Assembly: GCA_008016945.1 (NCBI GenBank)
Contig: SSGN01000215.1
Location: forward strand, 1-22,482
DNA from: Flavobacteriales bacterium
GTDB lineage: Bacteria; Bacteroidota; Bacteroidia; Flavobacteriales; PHOS-HE28
DNA length: 22,482 bases
Reading direction: 5' to 3'
Part shown: one piece after another, positions 7,786 to 17,970 of the stretch
Numbering within the stretch: the stretch's first letter is position 1
How the letters are laid out: each line of letters opens with the position of its first letter
The notes under the pieces: generated by a model
The model's input: the letters and a program-made list of their open reading frames with translations, nothing else
Database searches by the model: none
What the model was told of the DNA's origin: nothing
Position numbers and translations under genes: made by a program

Positions 7786-9267
7786 ATGCGCTACGTCCTC
7801 ATCGCTCTCCTCGGCATGGCTGGCACCTTGTGCGCGCAGGACCCTCCGCCTTGCGAAACCACCTTGGAGGCCGTGATGCCCACCTGCCCCGATGATGCCG
7901 ACGGTTCGCTCACGGTGGTCGGCGATGTCGGTGGGCCCTTCACCTACACCTGGTTCCACGATGCCGCGCTGACCGGGCCTACCGCCACCAACCTGCTGGC
8001 CGACCACTATTCGGTGTTGGTGACCGGCGATTCGTGCGCGGTGCTGCTGGAGTACGACCTGCCTGACCCGGAGGTGGCCCCATTGGGCACCATGGCCTTC
8101 ACCCACATCAGCTGCCCCGGCGCCAGCGACGGGACCGTGACCTTCACCGTGGCCCCTGGGCCCTACACCTGGCAATGGATCGACGACCCGAACCAGACCA
8201 ACACCACCCTCACCGGCCTCGGGCCCGGCACCTATACGGCGGTGGTGTACGGAGGTCCATGCCCTTCGTATGTGAGCGCAACCCTCGGCGACCCGTACCT
8301 GCACATCGCCGGAGAGAGCGACTATTGCGCCACCAGCCCACCAACGCTCTCCGCCGCGCCGCAATGGGGCTTCGAACCCGATGTGTACCTGTGGTCCACC
8401 GGTGCCACCACCAGTTCCATCGCCATCGCCGCAGGTACCGAAGGGATCATCTCCCTGACGGTGACCGACACCGACCTGGGTTGCACGCTCACCGGCCAGA
8501 TCACCCTCACCCAACGCGTGGGGCCCGACGTGGCCTTCTCCGCTCCCGACACCCTGTGCATACGCACCCTGGGCGTGGCCACCACCACCTCGGCGGTAGC
8601 AGCCTTGCTGTGGCAGTGGGGCGATACCGGCACCAGCACGATCAGCGAGCCCTCCATCACCTTCGATGCGCCGTACTGGCAGCCGATCTCCCTGCAAGGC
8701 TTCGACGATACGGGCTGTGGGGGAACGCCCGCCCTGGATAGCGTGTACGTACGCCCCAAGCTCCCCGCGGACTTCACCGCCGCCCAGGTGCCGTGCTCCT
8801 CCCTCCTCGAACTACGGTTCAACAGCGCTTCGGACTCCTGCGCGTTCTTCATCGGCGACAGCCTGTACCTGAACCTCTGCCGGGGCACCGTGCGCCTGGA
8901 CCTGCGCCAATACCAGGATCTCGACCTCACCTTCTACTCCACCCAGCCCGACCGTTGTGATGATACCACGTCCATCGCCTTGGAACTGATCGAGGAGCCC
9001 ATCCTCTTCCTGCCCAACGCCTTCACGCCCAATGGCGATGGCATCAACGATGTGTGGCCCGGCCCCGTAGCGATCCCCGAGGATGACTTTGACCTGGAGG
9101 TCTTCGACCGTTGGGGGCATTCGCACTGGCACACCACCGACACACAGGATCGTTGGACCGGATCGGCGCTACCCACCGGGGTGTACATCTACACCGTTCG
9201 CATGCGCAACCCCTGTATACCTTCGGAAACGATCACACGCCAAGGCACCGTGGCACTGGTCCGCTGA
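7786..9267 (+). CDS. Secreted protein with SprB-like repeats and T9SS type B sorting domain
   Basis: A 493-residue protein from the ATG at 7786 (a TTG directly before it is the only other option). Residues 1-18 form a signal peptide (MRYVLIALLGMAGTLCA). Two SprB-like repeats follow (about 25-95 and 102-170), with the pattern CPxxxDGtxT ... LgpGtYtavV. The middle is a mixed beta region rich in T, S, G and D. The C-terminal about 90 residues are a CHU_C domain (PNAFTPNGDGIND, LEVFDRWGH, TGVYIYTVRM), the T9SS type B signal that places the protein on the cell surface. It lies 103 nt behind the larger type B protein on the same strand, so the two may be co-expressed surface components. No enzymatic motif is visible. 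The class is clear; the ligand or role is unknown. Confidence 0.92.
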   Translation: MRYVLIALLGMAGTLCAQDPPPCETTLEAVMPTCPDDADGSLTVVGDVGGPFTYTWFHDAALTGPTATNLLADHYSVLVTGDSCAVLLEYDLPDPEVAPLGTMAFTHISCPGASDGTVTFTVAPGPYTWQWIDDPNQTNTTLTGLGPGTYTAVVYGGPCPSYVSATLGDPYLHIAGESDYCATSPPTLSAAPQWGFEPDVYLWSTGATTSSIAIAAGTEGIISLTVTDTDLGCTLTGQITLTQRVGPDVAFSAPDTLCIRTLGVATTTSAVAALLWQWGDTGTSTISEPSITFDAPYWQPISLQGFDDTGCGGTPALDSVYVRPKLPADFTAAQVPCSSLLELRFNSASDSCAFFIGDSLYLNLCRGTVRLDLRQYQDLDLTFYSTQPDRCDDTTSIALELIEEPILFLPNAFTPNGDGINDVWPGPVAIPEDDFDLEVFDRWGHSHWHTTDTQDRWTGSALPTGVYIYTVRMRNPCIPSETITRQGTVALVR

Positions 9268-9280
9268 CCGCGATCAGCGG
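9261..9280. terminator. Shared bidirectional hairpin containing both convergent stop codons
   Basis: CCGCTGA (9261-9267), loop CCGCGA, TCAGCGG (9274-9280): a perfect 7-bp stem. The TGA in the left arm is the stop of the plus-strand T9SS gene; the TCA in the right arm is the minus-strand TGA stop of the outer-membrane receptor. A single element probably ends both transcripts. There is no T-tract on either side. Confidence 0.6.
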
Positions 9281-12111
9281 GGGCCTGGTCCATGATCGCC
9301 GGGGGGTGGCCACGAACCGCCCGGTGGTGCGCCCGAACCCGGCTCCGACGAAGCCGCGCTCTTGAAGCCGCGAAGCACATAGGTCAACGAGAACAGGAAG
9401 TACTGTTGCAACATGTTCGTGGCGGTGCTTTGGAGGTACGTTTCGCTCACCTCCCGGCTCACGCTCACGTTGCGCTTCAGGAGGTCGTACGCCATGACAC
9501 GCAATTCCAAGGCCTCGCTCTTGAGGAACTTATGCGCCAGCGCGGCGTTCCACACGATGGCATCCTGATCGAAGCCGGTCCCCAGCCCCACGTACCGGTC
9601 GTAGTTCACCTCGCTCTCCACCACCCATTTCCCCGGACCGTTCAGCACCACCTTGCCCGAAAGGCGGCCTCGGTAGTACTGGTTATCCAGCTCGCCCCGC
9701 AAACCGCTGCGCACTTTGTTGAGGTCCGCCGTGTACCCCACCCGCAGGTCCATCCGCTTGCTCGTGCTGGTACTGATCGAGGCACCGGCCGTGGCCGTGG
9801 TGTTCCAGGTGAAATGCACCACATCGTTCACGGCACCGGGCAGCCGTTCGGCACTTCCACTGGCCGTGAGGTTCAGGTTGCTCCTCAGCGGTGCAATGGG
9901 CAGGGTGTAGTTGGCCAGCATGCGTCCGGAGAGCTGGCCGTCCAAGTTCACAGGCCGGGTCAGCTGCGCACCGGCCGGCAAGACGACACCTCCTGCCAGC
10001 ACACTGTCCCGCGCACTCGCATACGTGACGTTGCTGATCCGGTCCTGCTCGGCCTGCAGCACCATCATCGCGAAGAAAGGGCGGGTGCGCGCGGTATCGC
10101 TCGTATTCAGGTTGACGTTGAGGGTGTGCTGGTAACCCTGCTCCAAGGCGAGGTTGCCCGTGGTGAGCTTCAGGGGATCGCTGTTGTCCACCACGGTCTG
10201 CAACTGGGTGATGGACGGGGTGCGGGTGGTGGTCCGGTAATTCACGCGCAGCCGGGTGAACTTGTCGGGCTTGTACATCAGCATGCCATTGGGCAGCAGG
10301 TTGAAGTACGCGCGTCGTACGCTGCTGGCCTGTGGGTAGGTCTGTTCACTCTGCATACTGGTGCTCGAACCATCCACGCCGATAGTGAAGGTGAGCTTGC
10401 CTTCGCGCAGCCGGTAGGACAGACCACCGCGCAACGTGGTGATGGTATTGTCCGCACGGTTGCTCAGGCTCGTGTTCAACCGCTCCACTCCGGTATCGGC
10501 CTCTTCATCGTAGGTCAACTTCTCCGCAACCCCGCGCTGTACCGCAGGCGCCAAGCTCACCTGCACCTGCGACCTTCGGCTCAGCGGCTCCGTGTAGCCC
10601 AGGTCCAGACCATGGCGCTGGGTGAGGTCCTGCCCTTGCGAACGCTGATCGATGCGGGTGGTGGCCGTGGTGTCCGTGGCGTACCAGTTATCGGCCAGGA
10701 GCGTGCCCTGGCCATCCTGCCCCGAGACCGAGGTGGTGAGGTTGGCGCTGAAGGTGCGACCCTTCACGGCGAACTTGCGCCGATACAACAAGCCGTTGCT
10801 GAAGATGAGCCCCTGGCGCGACGTCCGGCTCTCGTTGCTGGTACGGCTCAGCAGCGACCCGGCATCATCTTCCACCTGCGCCCCGGAAAGACCGGTGGAA
10901 CGTGTGCTTTGCAGCGAAAGACGGGGTGTTACGACGATGGAGTTGATGCTGTCGAACCGGTGCTCGAAACGAAGGTTGAACCGATGCTCATCGCTCACGG
11001 AACGCCGGTCCTGCGCACTGGATGAATACTGGGCCGTGGTATCGCTCAGGTACGTGGTGCGGTCCACCAGGCTGGTATTGGCGCTTTGCTGTTCATGGAA
11101 GAAATAGCTGGCCGTGAGCTTGGTGCCCTTGGCGAACTTGTTGCTGTAGTTGACACCGACCGCATGCGTGGTGTTGATGCCCGGCTTGGTGCCCACCATG
11201 AGGTCCGAGGCCTGCCTGCGCCCTCCTCCTTCGGCCACACCCGCGAGGTCCTGGCTGGAGAAGTTCTGCTGGTTGATGTTGTTCGACCCACCCAGCAGGG
11301 AAAGGCGCTGTGAGCCCTTGAACCAGTTCAGTGACAGGGAGCCCAAGTAACGTTCGTCCGTGCCATAGCCCGCCGTGGCCCGGCCGAAGACCCCCTGGTT
11401 GCGGCCGCTCTTGGTGACGATGTTGAGCGTCTTGTCCCGGTTGCCATCGTCGAACCCTGTGAACTGCGCCTGATCGCTCAGCCGGTCGAACACCTCCACC
11501 TTGTCGATGATCTCCGCAGGTAGGTTCTTCAAGGCGATGCTGGCATCGTCGCCGAAGAACTCCTCGCCATCCACCAGGACACGTTTCACCTTCTCGCCCT
11601 GCGCCTTCACCGCGCCGTTCTCCATCACCACGCCCGGCAACTTGGTCACCAGGTCCTCGGCCGTGGCGTTGGGGTGTACCTGGAACGCGTTCGCGTTGTA
11701 GATGGTGGTGTCGCCACGTTGCTCGACCCGCTTCACCACCCCTTCCACCTCCACGGTCCTCAGCGCCACGGCCGAAGGCCGTAGTTCGATCAGCAGTCCT
11801 GTGATGTCGGCGGCCACCCGTATGGAACGCTGATCCGTCTCGGATCCAACGAACGAGGTCCGCAGGATGTACCCGCCCTCCATCACTCCGGCGAAACGGA
11901 ACACCCCTTCCGTATCCGCCGCCACACCCTGCCGCACCGTGGTATCCGAGGCGTTCAACAACACCACACTGGCGCCCGGCAAGCCCACGCCACTCCCCTT
12001 CTCCAGCACTTGGCCCTGGATCGACCGTCCGGACTGCGCCACGCCCAGCACGGATGACAGCAACCACCAAAGGGCCAACGGTAACCGAAGGTTCTTGGTT
12101 CGATGCTTCAA
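9274..12111 (-). CDS. Outer-membrane beta-barrel receptor (TonB-dependent-receptor-like, CarboxypepD_reg + plug + OMP_b-brl_3)
   Basis: A 945-residue protein, probably starting at a TTG at 12111; no ATG lies close, and this start gives a signal peptide (MKHRTKNLRLPLALWWLLSS, cleavage near VAQ-SG at about 26). Residues about 30-110 are a carboxypeptidase-regulatory-like beta sandwich (IQGQVLEKGSGVGLPGASVVL). Residues about 130-240 are a plug-like domain with the family signature RVLVDGEEFFGDDASIALKN and a VEVFDRLSDQAQFTGFDDGN-like run. The remainder is a long series of alternating beta strands with an aromatic strand near the end (QQYFLFSLTYV). After that strand comes an unusual Pro/Gly-rich tail of about 25 residues. 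This family sits in the outer membrane and is related to TonB-linked transporters, but its substrate is generally unknown and I see no partner SusD-like gene. It is transcribed convergently with the T9SS genes, with a 6-nt gap. Confidence 0.9.
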   Translation of the reverse strand: MKHRTKNLRLPLALWWLLSSVLGVAQSGRSIQGQVLEKGSGVGLPGASVVLLNASDTTVRQGVAADTEGVFRFAGVMEGGYILRTSFVGSETDQRSIRVAADITGLLIELRPSAVALRTVEVEGVVKRVEQRGDTTIYNANAFQVHPNATAEDLVTKLPGVVMENGAVKAQGEKVKRVLVDGEEFFGDDASIALKNLPAEIIDKVEVFDRLSDQAQFTGFDDGNRDKTLNIVTKSGRNQGVFGRATAGYGTDERYLGSLSLNWFKGSQRLSLLGGSNNINQQNFSSQDLAGVAEGGGRRQASDLMVGTKPGINTTHAVGVNYSNKFAKGTKLTASYFFHEQQSANTSLVDRTTYLSDTTAQYSSSAQDRRSVSDEHRFNLRFEHRFDSINSIVVTPRLSLQSTRSTGLSGAQVEDDAGSLLSRTSNESRTSRQGLIFSNGLLYRRKFAVKGRTFSANLTTSVSGQDGQGTLLADNWYATDTTATTRIDQRSQGQDLTQRHGLDLGYTEPLSRRSQVQVSLAPAVQRGVAEKLTYDEEADTGVERLNTSLSNRADNTITTLRGGLSYRLREGKLTFTIGVDGSSTSMQSEQTYPQASSVRRAYFNLLPNGMLMYKPDKFTRLRVNYRTTTRTPSITQLQTVVDNSDPLKLTTGNLALEQGYQHTLNVNLNTSDTARTRPFFAMMVLQAEQDRISNVTYASARDSVLAGGVVLPAGAQLTRPVNLDGQLSGRMLANYTLPIAPLRSNLNLTASGSAERLPGAVNDVVHFTWNTTATAGASISTSTSKRMDLRVGYTADLNKVRSGLRGELDNQYYRGRLSGKVVLNGPGKWVVESEVNYDRYVGLGTGFDQDAIVWNAALAHKFLKSEALELRVMAYDLLKRNVSVSREVSETYLQSTATNMLQQYFLFSLTYVLRGFKSAASSEPGSGAPPGGSWPPPGDHGPGPR

Positions 12112-12138
12112 GGCCGATGCGCTTTCATGGGTGGAGAT

Positions 12139-12146
12139 CAAAGGTG
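12139..12146 (-). promoter_or_regulatory. Candidate -7 box of the outer-membrane receptor gene
   Basis: On the minus strand CACCTTTG differs from TAnnTTTG only in its first base and lies 27 nt before the proposed TTG start at 12111, which supports that start. No well-spaced -33 box is visible. Confidence 0.35.
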
Positions 12147-12281
12147 CGCCACCAAGGCCGCAAAGTGAGGACCGATCCGGGAAAGATCCTGGAGGTGCCG
12201 CTGTTCGAACGCCGGTCCCGGTGCAGCGGAGCATCACCCCATCGTGCTTCAGGTCTCGGCTCGATCGATCAGGGCGGAACG

Positions 12282-12312
12282 CGGAAGGCGGCGCAATGCA
12301 GGCCGCCTTCCG
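12282..12312 (-). terminator. Strong hairpin terminator of katG
   Basis: CGGAAGGCGGC (12282-12292) and GCCGCCTTCCG (12302-12312) form a perfect 11-bp GC-rich stem with a 9-nt loop, 18 nt after the katG stop. No T-tract follows. The hairpin separates katG from the receptor gene downstream on the same strand; the rest of 12112-12330 shows no gene. Confidence 0.65.
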
Positions 12313-12330
12313 TTCGACCACGATGTCCGC

Positions 12331-14658
<2,328 letters not shown>

Positions 14659-14672
14659 ACCAACCCCAGGCC

Positions 14673-14855
14673 TCACCGGAGCGCACCTCCATGCCATACC
14701 CGGTGGGCCAGCAAGCACAACGCGAAGACGTGCACCACACCGCCGACCAACAATTGCAGGTTGGCACCAGGCCAGTGCAGCACCTTGAACAACCCTCCGC
14801 TGGTGATGATCGCCGCCGTACACAGCACCAGTGCCAGTGACTTCCGCGTATCCAT
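14673..14855 (-). CDS. 60-residue two-helix membrane protein, GldL-N-terminus-like
   Basis: The ATG at 14855 (MDTRKSLALV) opens a 60-residue frame ending at 14673. It has two hydrophobic helices: about 6-24 and about 32-51. Between and into the second runs FKVLHWPGANLQLLVGG, closely resembling the FKxxHWPGAN motif of the first membrane helices of the T9SS motor protein GldL and of other small Bacteroidota membrane proteins. It lacks the long GldL periplasmic part, so it is not GldL itself. A TACCTTGG box lies 38 nt upstream on the same strand. It is divergent from the GNAT gene and precedes katG by 98 nt on the same strand, with the katG promoter and operator in that gap. The function is unknown; the frame is short but promoter, start and motif agree. 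Confidence 0.75.
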   Translation of the reverse strand: MDTRKSLALVLCTAAIITSGGLFKVLHWPGANLQLLVGGVVHVFALCLLAHRVWHGGALR

Positions 14856-14892
14856 GTTCGTGTAGTTTTGAAGTTCGAATGCCGTGGGCCAT

Positions 14893-14900
14893 CCAAGGTA
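14893..14900 (-). promoter_or_regulatory. Candidate -7 box for the 60-residue membrane protein
   Basis: On the minus strand TACCTTGG matches the TAnCTTnG form of the -7 box seen elsewhere in the window, 37 nt before the ATG at 14855. It lies inside the divergent gap shared with the GNAT gene. No convincing -33 box was found. Confidence 0.4.
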
Positions 14901-14966
14901 ACGGTCCAAGGCGCAGTACCCGTTCAACGGCCGTTCCCACGCCTGCCAGGAACCCATCCGCGATCG

Positions 14967-15425
14967 ATGAACACCAACCCGACCATACGCCGTACCACTT
15001 CCGACGACAACGACTTCCGCGCACTGGTGGTGCGGCTCGACATGGACCTCGCCCAACGCAACGGGGAAGCCAACGCCTTCTTCGCCGCACACAACGAACT
15101 GACACCACTCGCCCAGGTCGTGGTCGTGCTGCAAGGCGACATCCCTCTTGGCTGCGGAGCGTTCAAGCCCTTTGACCATGGCGTGGTGGAGATCAAGCGG
15201 ATGTACACCGCACTGGAACATCGGCAACGAGGCATAGGCTCCTTGGTGCTCCACGAACTGGAGCGTTGGGCCCAGGAACTCGGGCACGCACGCTGCGTGC
15301 TGGAGACCGGACGAATGATGCCCGAAGCCATCGGCCTCTACCAGAAACGTGGATACCTGCGGATCCCGAACTATGGTCCCTATGCCGGGGTGGAAAGCAG
15401 CGTCTGTTTCGAGAAGCGCCTGTGA
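14967..15425 (+). CDS. GNAT family N-acetyltransferase
   Basis: A 152-residue protein from the ATG at 14967; the frame is open further upstream but only this start leaves the usual GNAT N-terminus (MNTNPTIRRTTSDDNDF). The acetyl-CoA pyrophosphate-binding loop R-Q-R-G-I-G is at 86-91, preceded by the beta strand VVEIKRMYTA (73-82) and followed by a helix (LVLHELERWAQELG). The later strand CVLETG (110-115) and EAIGLYQKRGY (120-130) are the standard GNAT C-terminal elements. It transfers acetyl from acetyl-CoA to an amine; the substrate cannot be told. It is cytoplasmic. It is divergent from the small membrane protein, with a hairpin 2 nt after the stop, so it appears to be a single-gene unit. 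Confidence 0.93.
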   Translation: MNTNPTIRRTTSDDNDFRALVVRLDMDLAQRNGEANAFFAAHNELTPLAQVVVVLQGDIPLGCGAFKPFDHGVVEIKRMYTALEHRQRGIGSLVLHELERWAQELGHARCVLETGRMMPEAIGLYQKRGYLRIPNYGPYAGVESSVCFEKRL

Positions 15426-15427
15426 GC

Positions 15428-15445
15428 ACACGGCCCGATCCGTGT
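15428..15445 (+). terminator. Hairpin directly after the GNAT gene
   Basis: ACACGG (15428-15433), loop CCCGAT, CCGTGT (15440-15445): a perfect 6-bp stem starting 2 nt after the stop. No T-tract follows. Confidence 0.45.
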
Positions 15446-15590
15446 TGGTGGCATGGAGGTGAGGCCCGTCGCTTCACCTAGCACTTCCCAAGCGCCATGT
15501 TCGAACACCAGTACCGGTGCGGTGCATGTCGAAATGGGAACGCAACGTGGCCGATCCCCTGCATGGCACCGTTCACCTTCCTTGTTGGCA

Positions 15591-15616
15591 CACCCCACCG
15601 CCCCACCAACGGGGTG
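15591..15616. repeat. Competing inverted repeats in the convergent gap
   Basis: CACCCC (15591-15596) pairs with GGGGTG (15611-15616), while an overlapping pair GTTGG (15584-15588) / CCAAC (15606-15610) could form instead. It lies between two convergent genes; I see no gene in 15426-15680. Confidence 0.25.
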
Positions 15617-15649
15617 AGGGAATGTTGCCTACAGCACCGCCCCATCGCG

Positions 15650-15672
15650 GTGGATGGTCAACGACCATCCAC
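15650..15672 (-). terminator. Hairpin terminator of the seven-repeat T9SS gene
   Basis: GTGGATGGTC (15650-15659), loop AAC, GACCATCCAC (15663-15672): a perfect 10-bp stem 8 nt after the stop codon of the minus-strand gene. No T-tract follows. Confidence 0.65.
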
Positions 15673-15680
15673 GCTCCGGC

Positions 15681-17414
15681 CTATCGCTCCACCACGAAAC
15701 CGACACCGCGCACAGCCGGGTGATCCAAGGTGAACCGATAAGCCCCCTCGCGCAGGTGAGCCACCGGAACGCTGGTGCGATCCGTACGCAAAACACCGCG
15801 GGCCACCACGCATCCTTTCGTATCGGTGATCGTGTACGGCACCCCGTGGTACGCGGACCCGAGCTCTACCACCAGGTGGTCCCCAGCCGGATTCGGTGAC
15901 AACAAAGGCACCACCTGGTCGTTGGCCGGTGGTATACCCGCGACCACATCGCTCATCCGCAACACGAACGCATCACGGAAACCCGCACTGGTGGCCATGC
16001 TTTCGCCAGGTCCGGCATCCAGGTCCACCGTATTCTCGAAATGCCCGACCATGGTCAACATGCCATTGTCGCTGACCACCATGGACTGGGTGGCGATGCT
16101 GCCCGCACCGCCCAACGTCCATGCACGGATGAAGGTGCCGTCACCATCCAAGAGGCTCAGGAAACCATCGAAGTAGTTCGCTTCGGAGGTGGAGACCTCG
16201 AACACACCCTCGGTGGACGGATCAAGGTCGGCCAGGCCCGAGAAGAACCCCGTGAGCAATACCTGCCCACCCGTGTTGACCCCGATCCCATAACCCAGGT
16301 CCGCATCGCCACCGCCGAAGGAACCCGCCCAGAGGAACTCCCCATCGGCGGCCAGCTTCACCACGAACACATCGTCGGAGCCCTCCGACGAGGCTGTCAA
16401 AGTGTGCACACCCGCTCCAGGATCGAAGTCGGCACTACCGAAGAACGACCCAATGACCCATGTGTTGCCCTCCCCATCCACGGCGAGGTCATAACCCGTA
16501 TCGAAATTCTCCGGGCCTCCCATCCGACCCGCCCAGAGGAACGTTCCGTTCGATGCCCACTTCGCAACGAAGACATCCCATGCACCCGCCGAAGTCAGCG
16601 CAGCCACTCCCGCACCGGGGTCCATATCGATCGTGGACTCGAAGGAACCGGTCATCCAGATGTTCTCATCCACGTCGAGCGCCAATGACAATCCGAAGTC
16701 GGTGCCTGCGCCACCCACGGCATGGGCCCATCCCAACGTGCCATCGCCAAGAAAGCGTTGCACGAGCACATCCAACTGCCCCTCCGAAGCGATGGAGAGC
16801 ACGGGATCGCCCGGATCGGCATCGATGGTACCGGTGAAATAACTGAGCACGTACACTCCCCCCGAACCTCCTATGGCAACGCTCTTGGCCTCATCATAGC
16901 CCGCACCGCCCGTGCGCCACGCTCCGAGGTACTCCCCGTTCGGTGCGTACTTCGTTAGAAAGACATCGTGGCCGCCCGCGCTGGTCAGTGTCGCGGTCCC
17001 GGTCCCGGGGTCCATATCCACGGCCCCTCGGAAAGTGCCAACGACGAAGACATTCCCTAGATCGTCCAAGCTCACACCAGTGGCATAGTCCGACTCCGGG
17101 CCACCGAAGGTCCGGACCCAATCCAGATCACCATCCTGATCCAGGCGCATCACGAAGGCGTCCAACTCACCATTGGAGGTCACCAAGTGCTCGCCAGGCC
17201 CAGGGTCCAGATCCACTTCGCCTTCGAAATAGCCCACCAGAACAGTACGGCCCTCACCATCCACCGCGGCGGAATTGACGATCTCATCGCCCTCGCCGCC
17301 GAATGTTCGTTTCCACGCCAACCCTTGGGCGGCCGCCACACCGGGGTCGAACAAATAACAACCGACCATCAACGCTCCTGACACCACCTTCCGGCGGTTG
17401 AGATGTAAGACCAT
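15681..17414 (-). CDS. Secreted seven-repeat (SBBP-like beta-propeller) protein with T9SS type A sorting domain
   Basis: A 577-residue protein from the ATG at 17414; a TTG in frame at 17456 is possible but less likely. Signal peptide about 1-29 (ending VAAAQ-G). Residues about 60-490 consist of seven copies of a unit of about 65 residues, each with an F-x-G/S-x-x-D-x-D-P-G core. The first Asp of the core falls at residues 68, 133, 198, 263, 329, 396 and 464, and each unit also holds a GGxxxD turn and a G-N-x-x-V/W-V-x-G strand. The pattern is that of SBBP/beta-propeller repeats, and seven units suggest one closed seven-bladed propeller. The D-x-D loops could bind calcium. Residues about 503-577 are a T9SS type A sorting domain (LSPNPAGDHLVVE ... 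LREGAYRFTL). Probably exported and anchored at the surface or released; the ligand is unknown. Confidence 0.92.
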   Translation of the reverse strand: MVLHLNRRKVVSGALMVGCYLFDPGVAAAQGLAWKRTFGGEGDEIVNSAAVDGEGRTVLVGYFEGEVDLDPGPGEHLVTSNGELDAFVMRLDQDGDLDWVRTFGGPESDYATGVSLDDLGNVFVVGTFRGAVDMDPGTGTATLTSAGGHDVFLTKYAPNGEYLGAWRTGGAGYDEAKSVAIGGSGGVYVLSYFTGTIDADPGDPVLSIASEGQLDVLVQRFLGDGTLGWAHAVGGAGTDFGLSLALDVDENIWMTGSFESTIDMDPGAGVAALTSAGAWDVFVAKWASNGTFLWAGRMGGPENFDTGYDLAVDGEGNTWVIGSFFGSADFDPGAGVHTLTASSEGSDDVFVVKLAADGEFLWAGSFGGGDADLGYGIGVNTGGQVLLTGFFSGLADLDPSTEGVFEVSTSEANYFDGFLSLLDGDGTFIRAWTLGGAGSIATQSMVVSDNGMLTMVGHFENTVDLDAGPGESMATSAGFRDAFVLRMSDVVAGIPPANDQVVPLLSPNPAGDHLVVELGSAYHGVPYTITDTKGCVVARGVLRTDRTSVPVAHLREGAYRFTLDHPAVRGVGFVVER

Positions 17415-17773
17415 GGAACTCGTGTTTGGTGGAACGACGCGATCGCGATGCGACAAGTAACCGTTCCATGCCGCGTTTGTGACGGAACGTGAACGATGGG
17501 ACCATTCCCCAGCGATCGACCATCCTTTGGTAGCGCCTCCAAGCTCCCCATTCGGCGTATGCCATCAGCCAGCGCCGAAGCAGGCTCCGCCACGGACAAC
17601 ACGTACCGGGTCGATCATGCTCAGTCGGTGTGAAAGGAACGGTCTCCGCACAGGCGCGTCCGCGTGGCGTAGATGTGAGGGGGGGGGAGGATGGTGAGGA
17701 TCGAGACTTCATCTCTTCTTCACATACGAACAACCGCGCGAAGCGGACCGATCCTTTGCACCGCCTCAGTAGC
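17415..17773. other. Intergenic stretch without a supportable gene
   Basis: This divergent region separates the propeller protein (-) from the antitoxin (+). TACTTGTC on the minus strand (17459-17452) is a weak -7-like box for the propeller gene. A run of nine G lies at 17679-17687. Open frames here have no recognisable family pattern and I do not call them. Confidence 0.6.
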
Positions 17774-17778
17774 ATGAA

Positions 17779-17970
17779 GTGGATGATCTTGCCCGTGCTC
17801 ACCATCTCGTGCCCGAGGCTAAGGATATTCTCAGCGGGGGCTCCAAGAACGCACTGCTCAAAGCCAAGCTCACCGCGCGCGCCATGAAAGCCGAGGAAGA
17901 CTTGGCCAACGGCCGTGTGTTGAGCACCGCACAGGTTCGTGCGCGGCTCACCTCACGTAAGAAGAAGTGA
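17779..17970 (+). CDS. Antitoxin of a ParDE/RelBE-type toxin-antitoxin module
   Basis: A 63-residue protein. The only in-frame start is GTG at 17779; an ATG at 17774 is out of frame, so the precise N-terminus is uncertain. The C-terminal part has the typical antitoxin pattern AEEDLANGRVLSTAQVRARL (39-58), a charged helix, D-x-x-x-G-R-V turn and E/Q-V-R-A-R-L helix, ending in basic residues. It should bind and neutralise the ParE-like toxin encoded directly downstream and repress the operon promoter. The stop overlaps the toxin GTG start by 4 nt (GTGA at 17967-17970), the usual coupling in type II modules. The antitoxin frame is intact whereas the toxin is broken. Antitoxin identity is drawn from its position and C-terminal pattern; the exact family (ParD, RelB or Phd-like) is not certain. 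Confidence 0.75.
   Translation: MDDLARAHHLVPEAKDILSGGSKNALLKAKLTARAMKAEEDLANGRVLSTAQVRARLTSRKKK

Noticed and set aside
9292..11025. 577-residue open frame opposite the outer-membrane receptor
   Set aside because: Antisense shadow caused by high GC; no signal peptide or family motif.
15681..17414. Tandem DNA repeats as a CRISPR or satellite array in the propeller gene
   Set aside because: The repetition is at protein level with diverged DNA; there are no identical repeats with spacers.
17284..17805. 173-residue minus-strand frame in the divergent gap
   Set aside because: Overlaps the start of the propeller gene and the antitoxin; composition and lack of motifs indicate a chance frame.
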